Shown: positions 25,231 to 34,299 of the stretch, piece by piece
Layout: each line of letters starts with the position of its first letter
How positions within the stretch are numbered: the first letter of the stretch is position 1
Assembly: GCA_032027045.1 (NCBI GenBank)
Contig: JAVSMU010000001.1
Span: 1,449,756 to 1,513,755, forward strand
From: Truepera sp.
GTDB taxonomy: Bacteria; Deinococcota; Deinococci; Deinococcales; Trueperaceae
Reading direction: 5' to 3'
Length of the DNA stretch: 64,000 nt
Translations under genes and position numbers: made by a program
Notes under the pieces: model-generated
What the model was told of the DNA's origin: nothing
Databases searched by the model: none
Seen by the model: the letters and a program-made list of their open reading frames with translations, nothing else

Positions 25231-26405
25231 CCGACCCCTTCACACGGATCCGCCGGCTCCAGGCGAGCATGCGTCACCACGGTCTGGACGCGATAGTCTG
25301 CCGCCTGCCCGAGAACGTCGTCTTCCTCAGCGAGCATTGGCCGATTCACGGAGTGTCCATCGCGGTGCTCGAGCAGGAGGGACGCGCGCACCTGCTGATC
25401 CCGGAGATCGAGACTGCCTATGCGAACCCCGACTGGGCCGACGTCGAGGTGTTCGGCTGGTCGCTCGTGAAGGACCGTGACTTGTACGAGGAGGTACGCG
25501 AGCGCCTGTCGCGCATCCGTGACGAGCGTGGCCTCTCCTCCGCTTGCATAGGAGTCGAGCAATCTTTTGAGGTGGTGGGGTCCAGCTACCGCGCTGCTGA
25601 GCCTATCGTGCCGGCCGCGCCGTGGAACGCTGCGTTGACCGAGGTCTTTCCCTCCGCCACACTCGTGGACTGCAGGCCTGCCGTTATCGACGCTCGCAAG
25701 GTCAAAAGTACGTACGAACTCGCCAAGCTGCGCAACGCCAACCGCATTGCCGAGATCGGCATGCAGCGATTCCTAGCTGAGCTGGAGCCGGGAATGACCG
25801 AAATCGAGCTCGGCGCCATGATTGAACACGCGATCCGCGCCGAAGGACCCGGCCACGACGGCGCGCGTCTGGTACGCGCGTCAGCCGAGGTATCCGCTGG
25901 GCCCCACAACTCCGCCAGAGCAGTCCTGCTCGTGCCCTCAACGGCGTATCGGATTCGGGAGGGGGACCTCGTCATGGTTGAACTCGGTGTTGTCGTCGAT
26001 GGCTACTGGGCCGACCTGACTTACATGGCGATTGCCGGACGGGAGCCGAGCGCCGAACAACGAGGACTCCACAACACCGTGCTCCGGGCACAGCAGGAAG
26101 CTGCCGACCAGATGCGACCGGGCCGCCCATGGTCGGCGCCTGACGAGGCGGCTCGCCGCGTCTTCAAGGACGCTGGTCTGCTCGACCACTTTCCACACAT
26201 TACCGGGCACGGGATTGGCTTTCGCTACCACGAGTCCGAGCCGCTTCTGGCCCCCGGCGCAGACCAACCACTCGAGGAAGGCATGGTCAGCAGCGTAGAG
26301 CCCGGCGTTTACCGTTTCGGCTCCGGCGGGATCCGGATCGAAGACATCGTGGCGGTCGGCGCCCAAGGACCGGAATTCCTGTCTACGCCGCGGGAGCCCT
26401 GGTGA
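25227..26405 (+). CDS. M24 family hydrolase (Xaa-Pro peptidase/creatinase fold)
   Basis: 392 residues: N-terminal creatinase-type domain (about 1-165) and C-terminal pita-bread domain. Metal-site region: VMVELGVVVDGYWADLTYM, ITGHGIGFRYHE, MVSSVEPGVY and IRIEDIV. The usual first Asp ligand is replaced by Glu (VELG), the other ligands (Asp, His, Glu, Glu) remain. Members include Xaa-Pro dipeptidases, ectoine hydrolase and creatinase; within a sugar or keto-acid cluster it may open an amide-linked substrate. Coupled at both ends (GTGA overlaps) with iclR and the kinase gene. Confidence 0.85.
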   Translation: MTDPFTRIRRLQASMRHHGLDAIVCRLPENVVFLSEHWPIHGVSIAVLEQEGRAHLLIPEIETAYANPDWADVEVFGWSLVKDRDLYEEVRERLSRIRDERGLSSACIGVEQSFEVVGSSYRAAEPIVPAAPWNAALTEVFPSATLVDCRPAVIDARKVKSTYELAKLRNANRIAEIGMQRFLAELEPGMTEIELGAMIEHAIRAEGPGHDGARLVRASAEVSAGPHNSARAVLLVPSTAYRIREGDLVMVELGVVVDGYWADLTYMAIAGREPSAEQRGLHNTVLRAQQEAADQMRPGRPWSAPDEAARRVFKDAGLLDHFPHITGHGIGFRYHESEPLLAPGADQPLEEGMVSSVEPGVYRFGSGGIRIEDIVAVGAQGPEFLSTPREPW

Positions 26406-27520
26406 CGACGCCCACGAACCCGGTGACGCCGCAGATCGTCGCGCTGGGCGAGGTCATGATCCGTGACACACCGCGCGACCTGCAGCGGCTCGAAAGCACC
26501 CGCGAGGTCTTCGTGTCCCCGTCGGGGAGCGAGTACACCGTCGCGCTGCTCGCCCGACGCCTGGGTGTCCCCAGTGCCTATGTCACCCGCCTACCGGACA
26601 ACCCGTACGGCTGGATGATTCGCGACATCGCCCGGGCTCACGATGTCGACGTCTCGGGCTTCGTCTGGGCGCCGGCCTGGGAGCCGATCGGCCGCTACCT
26701 CTACGAGCTCGGTCGCGAGCCCCGCCCAAGTTACGGCTGGTACCAGCGTGCCGGCTCGGCCGCTGCGCGGCTCGGGCCGGGCGAGGTCGCCTGGAAGGAA
26801 TTACTGTCGAGCGCGCGAATCCTGCACACCTCTGGGATTACGTTCGGCCTTGCGTCGCACGCCGGACTGGCCAATAATCCGCTTCTCGCTGCGTTCGAGG
26901 AGGCCGTTTCGGCACGCCCAGAGGGGTGCGCGGTCGGACTCGACTTCAATTATAGATCGACGCTGTGGAGTAAGGAGGAGTGCCGCGGCGTCCTTGAGGG
27001 TGTGCTTGTGGACCACACGGACATCCTGATGACGTCCCCATATGACATGGCGCAGCACTTTGCCATCGGTTTTGCCACCAAGGCGCCCGAAGACGTGCTT
27101 GAACAAGGGCTCACAGCGCCGGAGGACGACGAGTTACACGACTTCTGCTTGCGCGTCCTAGAGCGTTTCGACTTGGACACCGTCGCGGTTACGCTCCGGC
27201 AACCCCGGTCTTTCACCGAGCACCTGTGGGAGTCTTGCGCCATGCGTGCGGACGGCAGCTTTGCCCGCTCGAAGACGCCTCGACCGATCCGAGTGTTGGA
27301 CCGGCTGGGGGGTGGCGACGCGTGGACAGCTGGCTTCTACGCGAGCCTTCTGCAGGGTGACGGTGGTGAGGGTGCGCTCGAAAGCGCAATCGCTTTCGCT
27401 GATGCCTCGACGCGTCTCGCTCAGACACTAATGTTCGATCTGGCCGTGCTGCGAGCGGAAGACGTCCGCGCACTCCTCGACGCCGACGAGGCCGGCTATG
27501 CGCAGGGCACCATCCGTTGA
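26402..27520 (+). CDS. PfkB family carbohydrate kinase
   Basis: 372 residues. Ribokinase-fold sugar kinase phosphorylating a sugar or keto-sugar acid with ATP. Visible: N-terminal VALGEVMIRDTPRD strand, VSPSGSEYTVALLARRLGVP (substrate region), CAVGLDFNYRSTLW typical of KDG-kinase-like members, and the C-terminal signature RLGGGDAWTAGFYA carrying the catalytic Asp. 2-keto-3-deoxygluconate kinase is one possible role given the DapA-type aldolase in the same island, but this is inference. GTG start overlaps the preceding stop. Confidence 0.88.
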   Translation: MTTPTNPVTPQIVALGEVMIRDTPRDLQRLESTREVFVSPSGSEYTVALLARRLGVPSAYVTRLPDNPYGWMIRDIARAHDVDVSGFVWAPAWEPIGRYLYELGREPRPSYGWYQRAGSAAARLGPGEVAWKELLSSARILHTSGITFGLASHAGLANNPLLAAFEEAVSARPEGCAVGLDFNYRSTLWSKEECRGVLEGVLVDHTDILMTSPYDMAQHFAIGFATKAPEDVLEQGLTAPEDDELHDFCLRVLERFDLDTVAVTLRQPRSFTEHLWESCAMRADGSFARSKTPRPIRVLDRLGGGDAWTAGFYASLLQGDGGEGALESAIAFADASTRLAQTLMFDLAVLRAEDVRALLDADEAGYAQGTIR

Positions 27521-27538
27521 GCCGCGAAAGGAGGCCCC

Positions 27539-27619
27539 TTGGAAGCACAGACCCTAGCCGTCCAAAGCTCGACTCAGCTTGCGTCCGTTAGCCCCGTCAA
27601 CCCGCTGCAATTGCGCTGA
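27539..27619 (+). CDS. Possible 26-residue leader ORF with strong ribosome site
   Basis: TTG at 27539 follows AAGGAGG (27527-27533) with 5-nt spacing and reads 26 codons to a TGA at 27617-27619. The TGA overlaps the AAAGGA ribosome site of the binding-protein gene at 27632. No resemblance to a known peptide (starts MEAQTLAVQSSTQL). It may only couple translation across the gap, or be a small protein, or a decayed gene. Confidence 0.35.
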   Translation: MEAQTLAVQSSTQLASVSPVNPLQLR

Positions 27620-27631
27620 AAGGATGTACCA

Positions 27632-28630
27632 ATGAAGAGAATTTCACTCGTACTCAACGTCATGCTCATCCTGGGCTTCGTCATGGCCCAGTCGTACATG
27701 CCCCCCGGTAATGCACTCCCACCGGTGCCCCTGGCCGAAGGTGCCCAGGCCACATGCCAAGGCCTGGCTCCAGGAGACAGCATCCGTATCGCCTACATGC
27801 CCCCGGCCACCGAGTTCAATTACTACATGGACATCGGGAAGGGCATCAAGGCGCTGGCGGCGGAGCGCGGCGTCGATACCTTCATGTTGGCGCCGCAGAG
27901 CGGCTCTGATATCGCCGGGCAGATGGGGATGATTCAAGACGCTATTACGCAGGGCGTTGACGCGATCATTCTCTCCACGCACGACGAGAACGCCGCCGCC
28001 CCTCTCGTGCAGCGCGCCGTCGAACAAGGCATCGCAATCATTATCGTGAACTCCGACATCGCCGACTTCCCAACCCCTGTGCACGGCGTCGTCGGCTACT
28101 CACAACGCGGCGGAACTTTCGAAGAGGGCCAGTACCTGATAGGCCTTGTCGACGGCAAGGCGAAGGTCGGCGTGCTCGAAGGCCTGCCCGGCTACCACTC
28201 TACTGAGCGTATCGGTGGCTTCCTCGATGCGTTCGCCGAACAGCCCGGCATGGAGATCGTCACGTCACTGCCTACCGAGTGGAACGTCGAGACCGGCAAC
28301 AAAGCGATGATGGACCTCCTGCAGGCACACCCTGAAGTCACGATGGTCGTGACGGCTAACGACTACATCGCGCTCGGAGCCGCTGCGGCCGCTCAGGCGC
28401 TCGGCCGCAGCGATGTGATCATCGCGGGCAACGACGGTGACCCAGCAGGCCTAGAGGCCATCGCACAGGGCCGCATCACATCGACCGTCAACACCCAACC
28501 GGTTGAGATGGGCAAGGTCGCGCTACAGGTTGCCATAGACTGCCTCAACGGCGTGTACCCCGGCGGCTGGACCGAAACGCCTTCAGTGATTGTCGACAAG
28601 TCGAACGTCAGCGAATACCTTGGACAGTAG
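27632..28630 (+). CDS. Sugar ABC transporter, periplasmic binding protein (RbsB type)
   Basis: 332 residues with a signal peptide (about 1-20, cut near VMAQS). Type I periplasmic binding fold, family 4: RIAYMPPATEFNYYMDIGKG, GVDAIILSTHDENAAAPLVQ (second strand-helix), GKAKVGVLEGLPGYHSTERI, and the late GNDGDPAGLEAIAQGRITST. Ligands in this family are pentoses, hexoses, autoinducer-2 and sugar alcohols. Strong ribosome site (AAAGGA). A perfect hairpin right after the gene probably protects its mRNA, giving more binding protein than ATPase or permease. Confidence 0.9.
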   Translation: MKRISLVLNVMLILGFVMAQSYMPPGNALPPVPLAEGAQATCQGLAPGDSIRIAYMPPATEFNYYMDIGKGIKALAAERGVDTFMLAPQSGSDIAGQMGMIQDAITQGVDAIILSTHDENAAAPLVQRAVEQGIAIIIVNSDIADFPTPVHGVVGYSQRGGTFEEGQYLIGLVDGKAKVGVLEGLPGYHSTERIGGFLDAFAEQPGMEIVTSLPTEWNVETGNKAMMDLLQAHPEVTMVVTANDYIALGAAAAAQALGRSDVIIAGNDGDPAGLEAIAQGRITSTVNTQPVEMGKVALQVAIDCLNGVYPGGWTETPSVIVDKSNVSEYLGQ

Positions 28631-28646
28631 TCCACGCACTTACGAC

Positions 28647-28672
28647 GGTAGGACGCCAGTTGGCGTCCTACC
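28647..28672 (+). other. Perfect 11-bp hairpin between binding-protein and ATPase genes
   Basis: GGTAGGACGCC, loop AGTT, GGCGTCCTACC. No T run follows, so it looks like an mRNA processing or stability element rather than a full terminator. Confidence 0.6.
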
Positions 28673-28691
28673 CCATCACGCCGGAGGCCGG

Positions 28692-30242
28692 ATGACGGAA
28701 TCTGGAGCCTACCCCCCCCTGTGGCGCCTGGACGGAGTCAGCAAGCGGTTCTATTCGGTGCGCGCTCTTACCGGCATCGACGTGGTGTTCCCTAGGGGTG
28801 AGGTGCACGCCCTCGTCGGTGAAAACGGCAGCGGCAAATCCACGCTCGTCAAGTGCCTGGCCGGCGTCCATCGGCTGGACGAGGGCGCCCTCTATCACGA
28901 CGGATCCCACGTGACCCTTGGCCACCCGCTTGACGCCCGGGCCCACGGGGTGGCGACCATTTTCCAAGAGTTCTCGCTCGTGCCGACCCTCAGCGTGGCC
29001 GAGAACGTATTCTTGGGCCGGCAACCGGTAATGCACGGCCCGTGGGTTGACTGGGACCGCATGCGCGAAGAGACGAGCCGCGCGCTAGGCGAGCTAGGCT
29101 CCACCACCGATCCAGACACGATTGTCGGACATCTCTCTGTGGCTGATCAGCAACTCGTCGAGATTGCAAAAGCCATCTCCCTAAACTCCACTCTCCTGAT
29201 CCTCGATGAGCCCACCGCCGCCTTGGGATATCAGGAGACGGAACGGCTTCTCGGGCTCGTCCGCGATTTGGCGCGCCAAGGTAAGGCGATCCTTTACATT
29301 TCGCACCGGCTCGACGAGGTTTTCCGTGTAGCGGACCGCATCACCGTCCTCAAGGACGGTAGGTTGGTGGCCACCAAGCCGATTCAGGACGTCGACATGA
29401 ACTCCGTCGTACACATGATGGTCGGCCGCGACATCGAGCAACATTATCCGAAGCAGTCCTCTAAGACCAACCGCGTCCGCCTGGCCATCCGTGCCCTGAC
29501 GACTGAGCGGGGTGTGGACGGGGTGAGTTTCGATGTGTGCGCGGGTGAGGTATTCGGGTTGGGCGGCATGGTGGGCGCAGGTCGCACCGAGATCGCCCGC
29601 GCCCTCTTCGGACTCGACCGCGTCGCATCGGGCAGCATTGAACTCGACGGTACACCGGTTTCCATCGGCAATCCCGACGAGGCGATCGCGGCCGGAATCG
29701 GGCTGGTTCCCGAGAACCGCAAAGCTGATGGACTCTTCTTCAACTTCGACGGGCCCCGCAACATCACGACGTCCAAGTGGTCGCGCATCATGCGCGGGTT
29801 GGTCTTCGACCTGGCGCGCGAGCGAGAGGTCGGGCGAAGCTACGTCGACTCGCTCAAGATCACTCCCACCGCCATGAGCACCTCCGTGCGCTTCCTCTCC
29901 GGAGGAAACCAGCAGAAGGTGGTAATCGCCCGCTGGCTCTATTCCGAGGCAAAGGTGCTGATCCTTGACGAGCCCACCCAGGGCATCGACGTCGGGGCCA
30001 AGCTCGACGTTTACGGCGTGATCAACGACCTTGCCGCGCAGGGCGTGGCTATAATCCTAATCAGCTCGGATTACCCCGAACTCCTCGCGATGAGCGACCG
30101 GATTGCCGTCATCCGTAATGGCACCGTGGTGACCATCTTGCCTGCCGACGAGATGACCGAGCACCGTCTCATCGCTATCGCCTCGGGCGCCGAAGTACCT
30201 CCCGAGCCGCCCCACCCCGCCAACCGAAGGGCCACCGCATGA
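28692..30242 (+). CDS. Sugar ABC transporter ATP-binding protein, double NBD (RbsA type)
   Basis: 516 residues from ATG 28692, with GGAGG at 28683-28687. Two ATPase domains: the first has GENGSGKSTLVK, LSVADQQLVEIAKA and LLILDEPTAALG; the second has a degenerate Walker A (GMVGAGRTEIARAL, normal for RbsA second domains), LSGGNQQKVVIARWL and VLILDEPTQGIDVG. It energises import by the permease at 30239. Its stop overlaps the permease ATG. Confidence 0.93.
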   Translation: MTESGAYPPLWRLDGVSKRFYSVRALTGIDVVFPRGEVHALVGENGSGKSTLVKCLAGVHRLDEGALYHDGSHVTLGHPLDARAHGVATIFQEFSLVPTLSVAENVFLGRQPVMHGPWVDWDRMREETSRALGELGSTTDPDTIVGHLSVADQQLVEIAKAISLNSTLLILDEPTAALGYQETERLLGLVRDLARQGKAILYISHRLDEVFRVADRITVLKDGRLVATKPIQDVDMNSVVHMMVGRDIEQHYPKQSSKTNRVRLAIRALTTERGVDGVSFDVCAGEVFGLGGMVGAGRTEIARALFGLDRVASGSIELDGTPVSIGNPDEAIAAGIGLVPENRKADGLFFNFDGPRNITTSKWSRIMRGLVFDLAREREVGRSYVDSLKITPTAMSTSVRFLSGGNQQKVVIARWLYSEAKVLILDEPTQGIDVGAKLDVYGVINDLAAQGVAIILISSDYPELLAMSDRIAVIRNGTVVTILPADEMTEHRLIAIASGAEVPPEPPHPANRRATA

Positions 30243-31225
30243 GGCAGCGGCTGCTTAGCTCCAACGTGATTGGTCCCTTCGCAGCGCTAATTCTTGTCGT
30301 GATCGTGGTGAGCCTGACGACGGACCGGTTCTTATTACCGCAGAACCTGTCGAACGTCACTCTCCAAGTTAGCAGCGTGGCCTTCGCAGCAATCGGAGCA
30401 ACGCTGGTAATCCTCGCCGGTGGCATCGACTTGAGCCCCGGGGCCGTACTCGCGCTCTCTAGCTGCACGTTGGCGATTCTGGTCAAGACATTGGGCTGGC
30501 CGATCGAGGTGGCGATTCCCGTCACGCTCATGCTGGGTGCGTTGCTAGGGCTGATTAATGGCCTGCTGAGCACTTACCTCCGCATCCCATCCTTTGTGGC
30601 GACCCTCGCGACTCTCACGATCTATCGCGGCCTGGCCTTCTTGATCACCGGCGGAACTCCCATCTTTTCTATCTCGCCCAAGCTGCGCCCCCTCTTCTAC
30701 TGGTCGTTTCTGGGCATCCCGCTGCCCGTTTACTACGTGGTCGTGGCGTTCGGCCTCACCGCTCTATTCCTTCGGTACACCGTGCCTGGCCGCGCCATTT
30801 ACGCTGTGGGCGGCAATGAATCGGCCGCCCGCTTCACTGGAATCAAGGTGAACCGGACGCGCATGCTCACCTTTGTGATTGCCGGCCTGACGGCGGCCGC
30901 GGCGGGCGTCCTTACCACCGCGCGCCTGGACTCCGGGTCGCCAAACTACGGCGTCGGCCTGGAGTTGCAGGCGATCGCTGCTGCAGTAATCGGTGGCGCA
31001 AGCCTGGCCGGGGGCTACGGCAGCATCATCGCCACGCTCTTTGGGGCCCTGATCGTCGCCGTGGTCCAAAACGGCCTAAACCTCAACGCTGTCCAGGCAT
31101 CCTGGCAGCAGATTACGCTCGGCACGATCATCGTTCTTGCGGTCGGCCTGGACATGTGGCGCAAGGATCTCGGTGCAGCGCTCCGCCGGCTGTTTCGCCG
31201 GCCCGGGCAGAAAGGATCAACATGA
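30239..31225 (+). CDS. Sugar ABC transporter permease (RbsC type)
   Basis: 328 residues, about 9-10 membrane segments. Family features: ILAGGIDLSPGAVLALSS near TM2-3, GLINGLLSTYLRIPSFVATL, and IYAVGGNESAARFTGIKVNR, the cytoplasmic coupling loop typical of RbsC/AraH/XylH permeases. ATGA overlaps at both ends with the ATPase and VOC genes. Confidence 0.92.
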   Translation: MRQRLLSSNVIGPFAALILVVIVVSLTTDRFLLPQNLSNVTLQVSSVAFAAIGATLVILAGGIDLSPGAVLALSSCTLAILVKTLGWPIEVAIPVTLMLGALLGLINGLLSTYLRIPSFVATLATLTIYRGLAFLITGGTPIFSISPKLRPLFYWSFLGIPLPVYYVVVAFGLTALFLRYTVPGRAIYAVGGNESAARFTGIKVNRTRMLTFVIAGLTAAAAGVLTTARLDSGSPNYGVGLELQAIAAAVIGGASLAGGYGSIIATLFGALIVAVVQNGLNLNAVQASWQQITLGTIIVLAVGLDMWRKDLGAALRRLFRRPGQKGST

Positions 31226-31737
31226 GCAAGCCATATCCCCGCGCGTTCTCGCATATCGGCCTCTCGGTCAGCGACATCGACCGTTCGTATAAGTTCTACA
31301 CAGAGGTCCTCGGGTTCTACACCATCATGCCCCCAACCGAAGTCGAGCAGGACGACAGCGCAATCGGAATAATGTGCGACCGCGTGTTCGGTGCAGGCTG
31401 GGGGCGGTTCAAGATTGCTCACCTGTCAACCGCCGATAAGGTTGGAATTGAGCTCTTCGAGTTCCCGGACAACTACCCTCCCCAGAACAACCTCGAGTAT
31501 CGCAAGCTCGGCATATTCCACTTCTGCATCCAGGATCCAGACATCGAAACGCTGGCCAAGAAGATCGTGGACGCAGGCGGCAAGCAGCGTATGCCGATAA
31601 GCGAGTACTATCCCGGCAAGAAGCCGTATCGAATGGTCTACTGCGAAGACCCGGATGGCAACCTCCTCGAGCTGTATTCACACAGCTATGAACTTACCTA
31701 CTCCCCCGGCGCCTACCAGCATCAGCTCGACGAGTAA
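31222..31737 (+). CDS. VOC family protein (glyoxalase/dioxygenase fold)
   Basis: 171 residues. Two beta-alpha-beta-beta-beta units with metal-site candidates His in FSHIGLSVSDID, Glu in GIELFEF, His in IFHFCIQD and Glu in GNLLELYSHS. The fold covers glyoxalase I, extradiol dioxygenases, epimerases and sugar-processing lyases; the spacing is closest to lactoylglutathione-lyase-like proteins. In this cluster it may isomerise or cleave a catabolic intermediate. ATG overlaps the permease stop, and AAAGGA is upstream. Confidence 0.85.
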   Translation: MSKPYPRAFSHIGLSVSDIDRSYKFYTEVLGFYTIMPPTEVEQDDSAIGIMCDRVFGAGWGRFKIAHLSTADKVGIELFEFPDNYPPQNNLEYRKLGIFHFCIQDPDIETLAKKIVDAGGKQRMPISEYYPGKKPYRMVYCEDPDGNLLELYSHSYELTYSPGAYQHQLDE

Positions 31738-31746
31738 GGAGGAGCC

Positions 31747-32736
31747 GTGACCGTTCGCCGCGCCAGGATCGTCATCAGCGACTACGACTATGGCGACGTG
31801 GAAGTGGAGCGCGCGATTATCGAGGGTGCCGGACACGAGCTGGTTGCCCTCCAGTGCCGTACCGATGAGGAGCTCGCCAGAGAAGCTGCGGGCGCTGTAG
31901 GCATCCTCTGCCAATACTGCCGCGTCGGCGCGAAGACAATCCAAGCGATCGACTCGCTGCGGCACATCGCCCGCTACGGCGTCGGCGTGGACATCGTGGA
32001 CGTGGCCGCGGCTGCCGAGCGCGGCGTCCTCGTGACCAACGTCCCGCACGACTACTGTCTAGACGAAGTCGCCGATCACGCCATGGCGCTGATGCTCGCT
32101 CTGACCCGCAAGCTCCGTGTTTACGATCGCGCCGTCCAGGACGGAGTCTGGCACTGGCAAAGTGGCCGCCCGCTATACCGGCTTCGCGGCAGCGTGATGG
32201 GCATATTGTCGCTGGGCAACATCGGTCGCGCAATCGCCGCCCGCGCTCAGGCGTTCGGGTTTGAGGTGATTGCCCACGACCCCTACGTGAATGACGGCGT
32301 GTTCAATGAGACTGGCGTCGAGCGCGTGTCGTTCGACGCGCTCCTCCGGCGCTCGGACGTCCTGATGAACCAAGTACCGCTCACCAAAGAAACGCGAGGA
32401 CTGATCGGTGTCGACGAGCTGAGATCCATGAAGCCGACCGCCTACCTCGTCAACACTGGCCGCGGGCCCACCGTCGACAACCAGGCCCTCCGCGAGGCGC
32501 TCGACGATGGGCGGCTCGCAGGCGCGGCGCTGGACGACCTAGAGGAGGAGCCAGCCAAGCGGCGCGACTGGACGCCGACCGAGAGTCCCCTAGTCGGACA
32601 TCCCAAGGTTATCGTCACGCCACATGTGGCGTACTACTCGGAGGCGTCCATCGAAACAGCCCGGAGCTTCGCGAGCGAGGAGATCGTGCGCGTCCTCGCG
32701 GGCAAGCCGCCGCGGACGCCTGTGAACCCGAAGTAG
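31747..32736 (+). CDS. D-isomer specific 2-hydroxyacid dehydrogenase
   Basis: 329 residues. NAD(P)-dependent reduction of 2-keto acids or the reverse. NAD-binding GILSLGNIGRAIAARAQAFG (GxGxxG variant, S-L-G-N-I-G), substrate Arg in NTGRGPTVDNQAL, Glu in LDDLEEEP, and catalytic His in VTPHVAYYSEAS. The region VTNVPHDYCLDEVADHAMAL resembles the C-terminal-binding-protein subgroup. Last plus-strand gene of the cluster; GGAGG (31739-31743) lies before the GTG. Confidence 0.9.
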   Translation: MTVRRARIVISDYDYGDVEVERAIIEGAGHELVALQCRTDEELAREAAGAVGILCQYCRVGAKTIQAIDSLRHIARYGVGVDIVDVAAAAERGVLVTNVPHDYCLDEVADHAMALMLALTRKLRVYDRAVQDGVWHWQSGRPLYRLRGSVMGILSLGNIGRAIAARAQAFGFEVIAHDPYVNDGVFNETGVERVSFDALLRRSDVLMNQVPLTKETRGLIGVDELRSMKPTAYLVNTGRGPTVDNQALREALDDGRLAGAALDDLEEEPAKRRDWTPTESPLVGHPKVIVTPHVAYYSEASIETARSFASEEIVRVLAGKPPRTPVNPK

Positions 32737-33286
32737 GTCTGGCCGGCGAAGCATGCCGGACGTCACTATCAATATCGTCGGCCACTCGACAAGCTGGGCC
32801 CCTCGCGCACTTAGATGCACCTCGCGGAACTGTGCGAACTCGACTGGTGCCGTGATCGATGGTGGCGGTTCCCACGCGCTAGGATCTCTCAGCACAGCGC
32901 CGCCTCCGCCTCGACCGCCAGGAAGCGGCGCGGTTTGCAGAGGACCAGCAGGTTGACTTCGGCCGAAAGAATCCAGCTTCCCCAAGCTTTGGACGAAGCG
33001 GGTGAGGACGTAGTCGAGCAACGGAACGCTGCTGTACGGTCGCCAGTATGCGGGCACCCGAGATCGACCGCAATCAGGGTGCGGCGCACAGACACAATCG
33101 ACCATCGCGAGGTGGGGCACTATGAGCGCCAAATAGGAGTCGCACGTGGCCTTGCCGCTACGGCGGTGGTAGTCCAGCTAGAAGCCAGCCTCGGCCGCCT
33201 GTACGTGACGGTTGGCGTCGACGTTTCGGTGCATGTTGCTCACAGCAATGCAGGGGAGTCATAGCGCTCTCGATCAGGAACCTGGC
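32737..33286. other. Intergenic, no gene recognised
   Basis: 550 bases between the convergent dehydrogenase and the small gene at 33287. Open frames on both strands exist but none gives a plausible protein; the sequence may be decayed cargo of the island. Confidence 0.35.
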
Positions 33287-33424
33287 CTAGGCTCCAAGCC
33301 CAACGTGCCGCCAGTGGTGTGAAATGCAAAGTCGCGCCCACAGGGAGCAGGGCGTACGGAGCTGCTGCAGGAACGCCCGCATCTCCATGCTGATCGCGCC
33401 GCCAGCATTGAGCCACGGCTTCAT
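33287..33424 (-). CDS. Possible truncated gene after the aldolase
   Basis: 45 codons from an ATG overlapping the aldolase stop by one base (TGATG). It begins MKPWLNAGGAISMEMRAFLQ, which reads like the true N-terminus of a protein, then runs into an unlikely tail and stops. I suspect the 5' end of a lost downstream gene of the aldolase operon. Family not recognised. Confidence 0.3.
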   Translation of the reverse strand: MKPWLNAGGAISMEMRAFLQQLRTPCSLWARLCISHHWRHVGLGA

Positions 33425-34299
33425 CACATCGCCTCCAAATCGGTGAGGATCGGCGCGAGCGCCTGCTCGACCCGCGCGCGCTCGTCGTCGCTCAGGTCGG
33501 CGAGCGGCGTGCGGACTGGGCCGAGGTCGACGCCGCGCAGCCGTATCGCGGTGCGCGTCGCCATCAGGTAGGGGTGCGCACCGAATAGCTTGCGCAGGGT
33601 GTGGATGCGCTCAGCCCAAGGCGCGAGGTCAACGCCATCTTCGAAGGCCCGGGTCGCGCCCACCACCACGTCGGGGAAGGTGTTAGCCATACCTGAGGCG
33701 ATCCCCGAGGCGCCGGCCTCCAACCCTTCGAGCAGCGTGGTGTCGCTGCCCATCAGGAAGTCGAGGTAGGGGACCGCCACTCGGACCGCCCGCAGGTACG
33801 AAAGGTCCTGCGAGCTGTCCTTGATGCCGACGCACACCCCCTCGACCGCGAGCGCCGTGACGGTGGCGACGGGGATGCTGAAGCGAGTGTAGCGCGGGAT
33901 GTTGTAGAGGTAGATCGGCCCGCCGAAGGCGTCGGCGACGCGACGCGCTAGCTCGGCGAAGGCCGGCTCGGTGATTGGGAAGTAGTAGGGGGGCAGCAGC
34001 GACACGTCGCTGGCGCCGACGCGTGCCGCGTGGGCTGCCAGCCTCAGGACTTCGTGGGCGACGGTGCCGCCGACGTTGGCGACCACCCGTCGTCCTTGCG
34101 CGGCAGCGACGTGCGCCTCGAGTACATGTTCGCGCTCATCGACCGCCAGCGAGGCGAACTCGCCGTTAGTCCCGAGCGCTAGGAAGCCATCGACGCCATG
34201 GCCGATCAGAAAGGCCAGGTAGTCAGGTAGGCGCTCGAGCGCGAGGCTGCCGTCGGGTCCAAACGGCGTCAAGGTGGCAGCGAGGACGGGGTGCTTCAC
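33424..34299 (-). CDS. DapA/KDG-aldolase family lyase
   Basis: 291 residues. Class I (Schiff-base) pyruvate aldolase/lyase of the DHDPS superfamily: early GFLALGTNGEFASL (the GTTGE-like loop), Tyr in PIYLYNIPRY, Schiff-base Lys in GVCVGIKDSSQDLSYL. The superfamily includes DapA, N-acetylneuraminate lyase and 2-keto-3-deoxygluconate aldolase; housekeeping DapA is unlikely in an island with sugar-acid genes, so a keto-sugar-acid aldolase is preferred. GTG 34299 overlaps the SDR remnant's TAG, implying a former operon. Confidence 0.87.
   Translation of the reverse strand: MKHPVLAATLTPFGPDGSLALERLPDYLAFLIGHGVDGFLALGTNGEFASLAVDEREHVLEAHVAAAQGRRVVANVGGTVAHEVLRLAAHAARVGASDVSLLPPYYFPITEPAFAELARRVADAFGGPIYLYNIPRYTRFSIPVATVTALAVEGVCVGIKDSSQDLSYLRAVRVAVPYLDFLMGSDTTLLEGLEAGASGIASGMANTFPDVVVGATRAFEDGVDLAPWAERIHTLRKLFGAHPYLMATRTAIRLRGVDLGPVRTPLADLSDDERARVEQALAPILTDLEAM

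Noticed and set aside
32590-33132. 180-codon open frame on the minus strand
   Set aside because: It overlaps the 3' end of the 2-hydroxyacid dehydrogenase, has Pro/Arg/Ser-rich composition and no recognisable domain.
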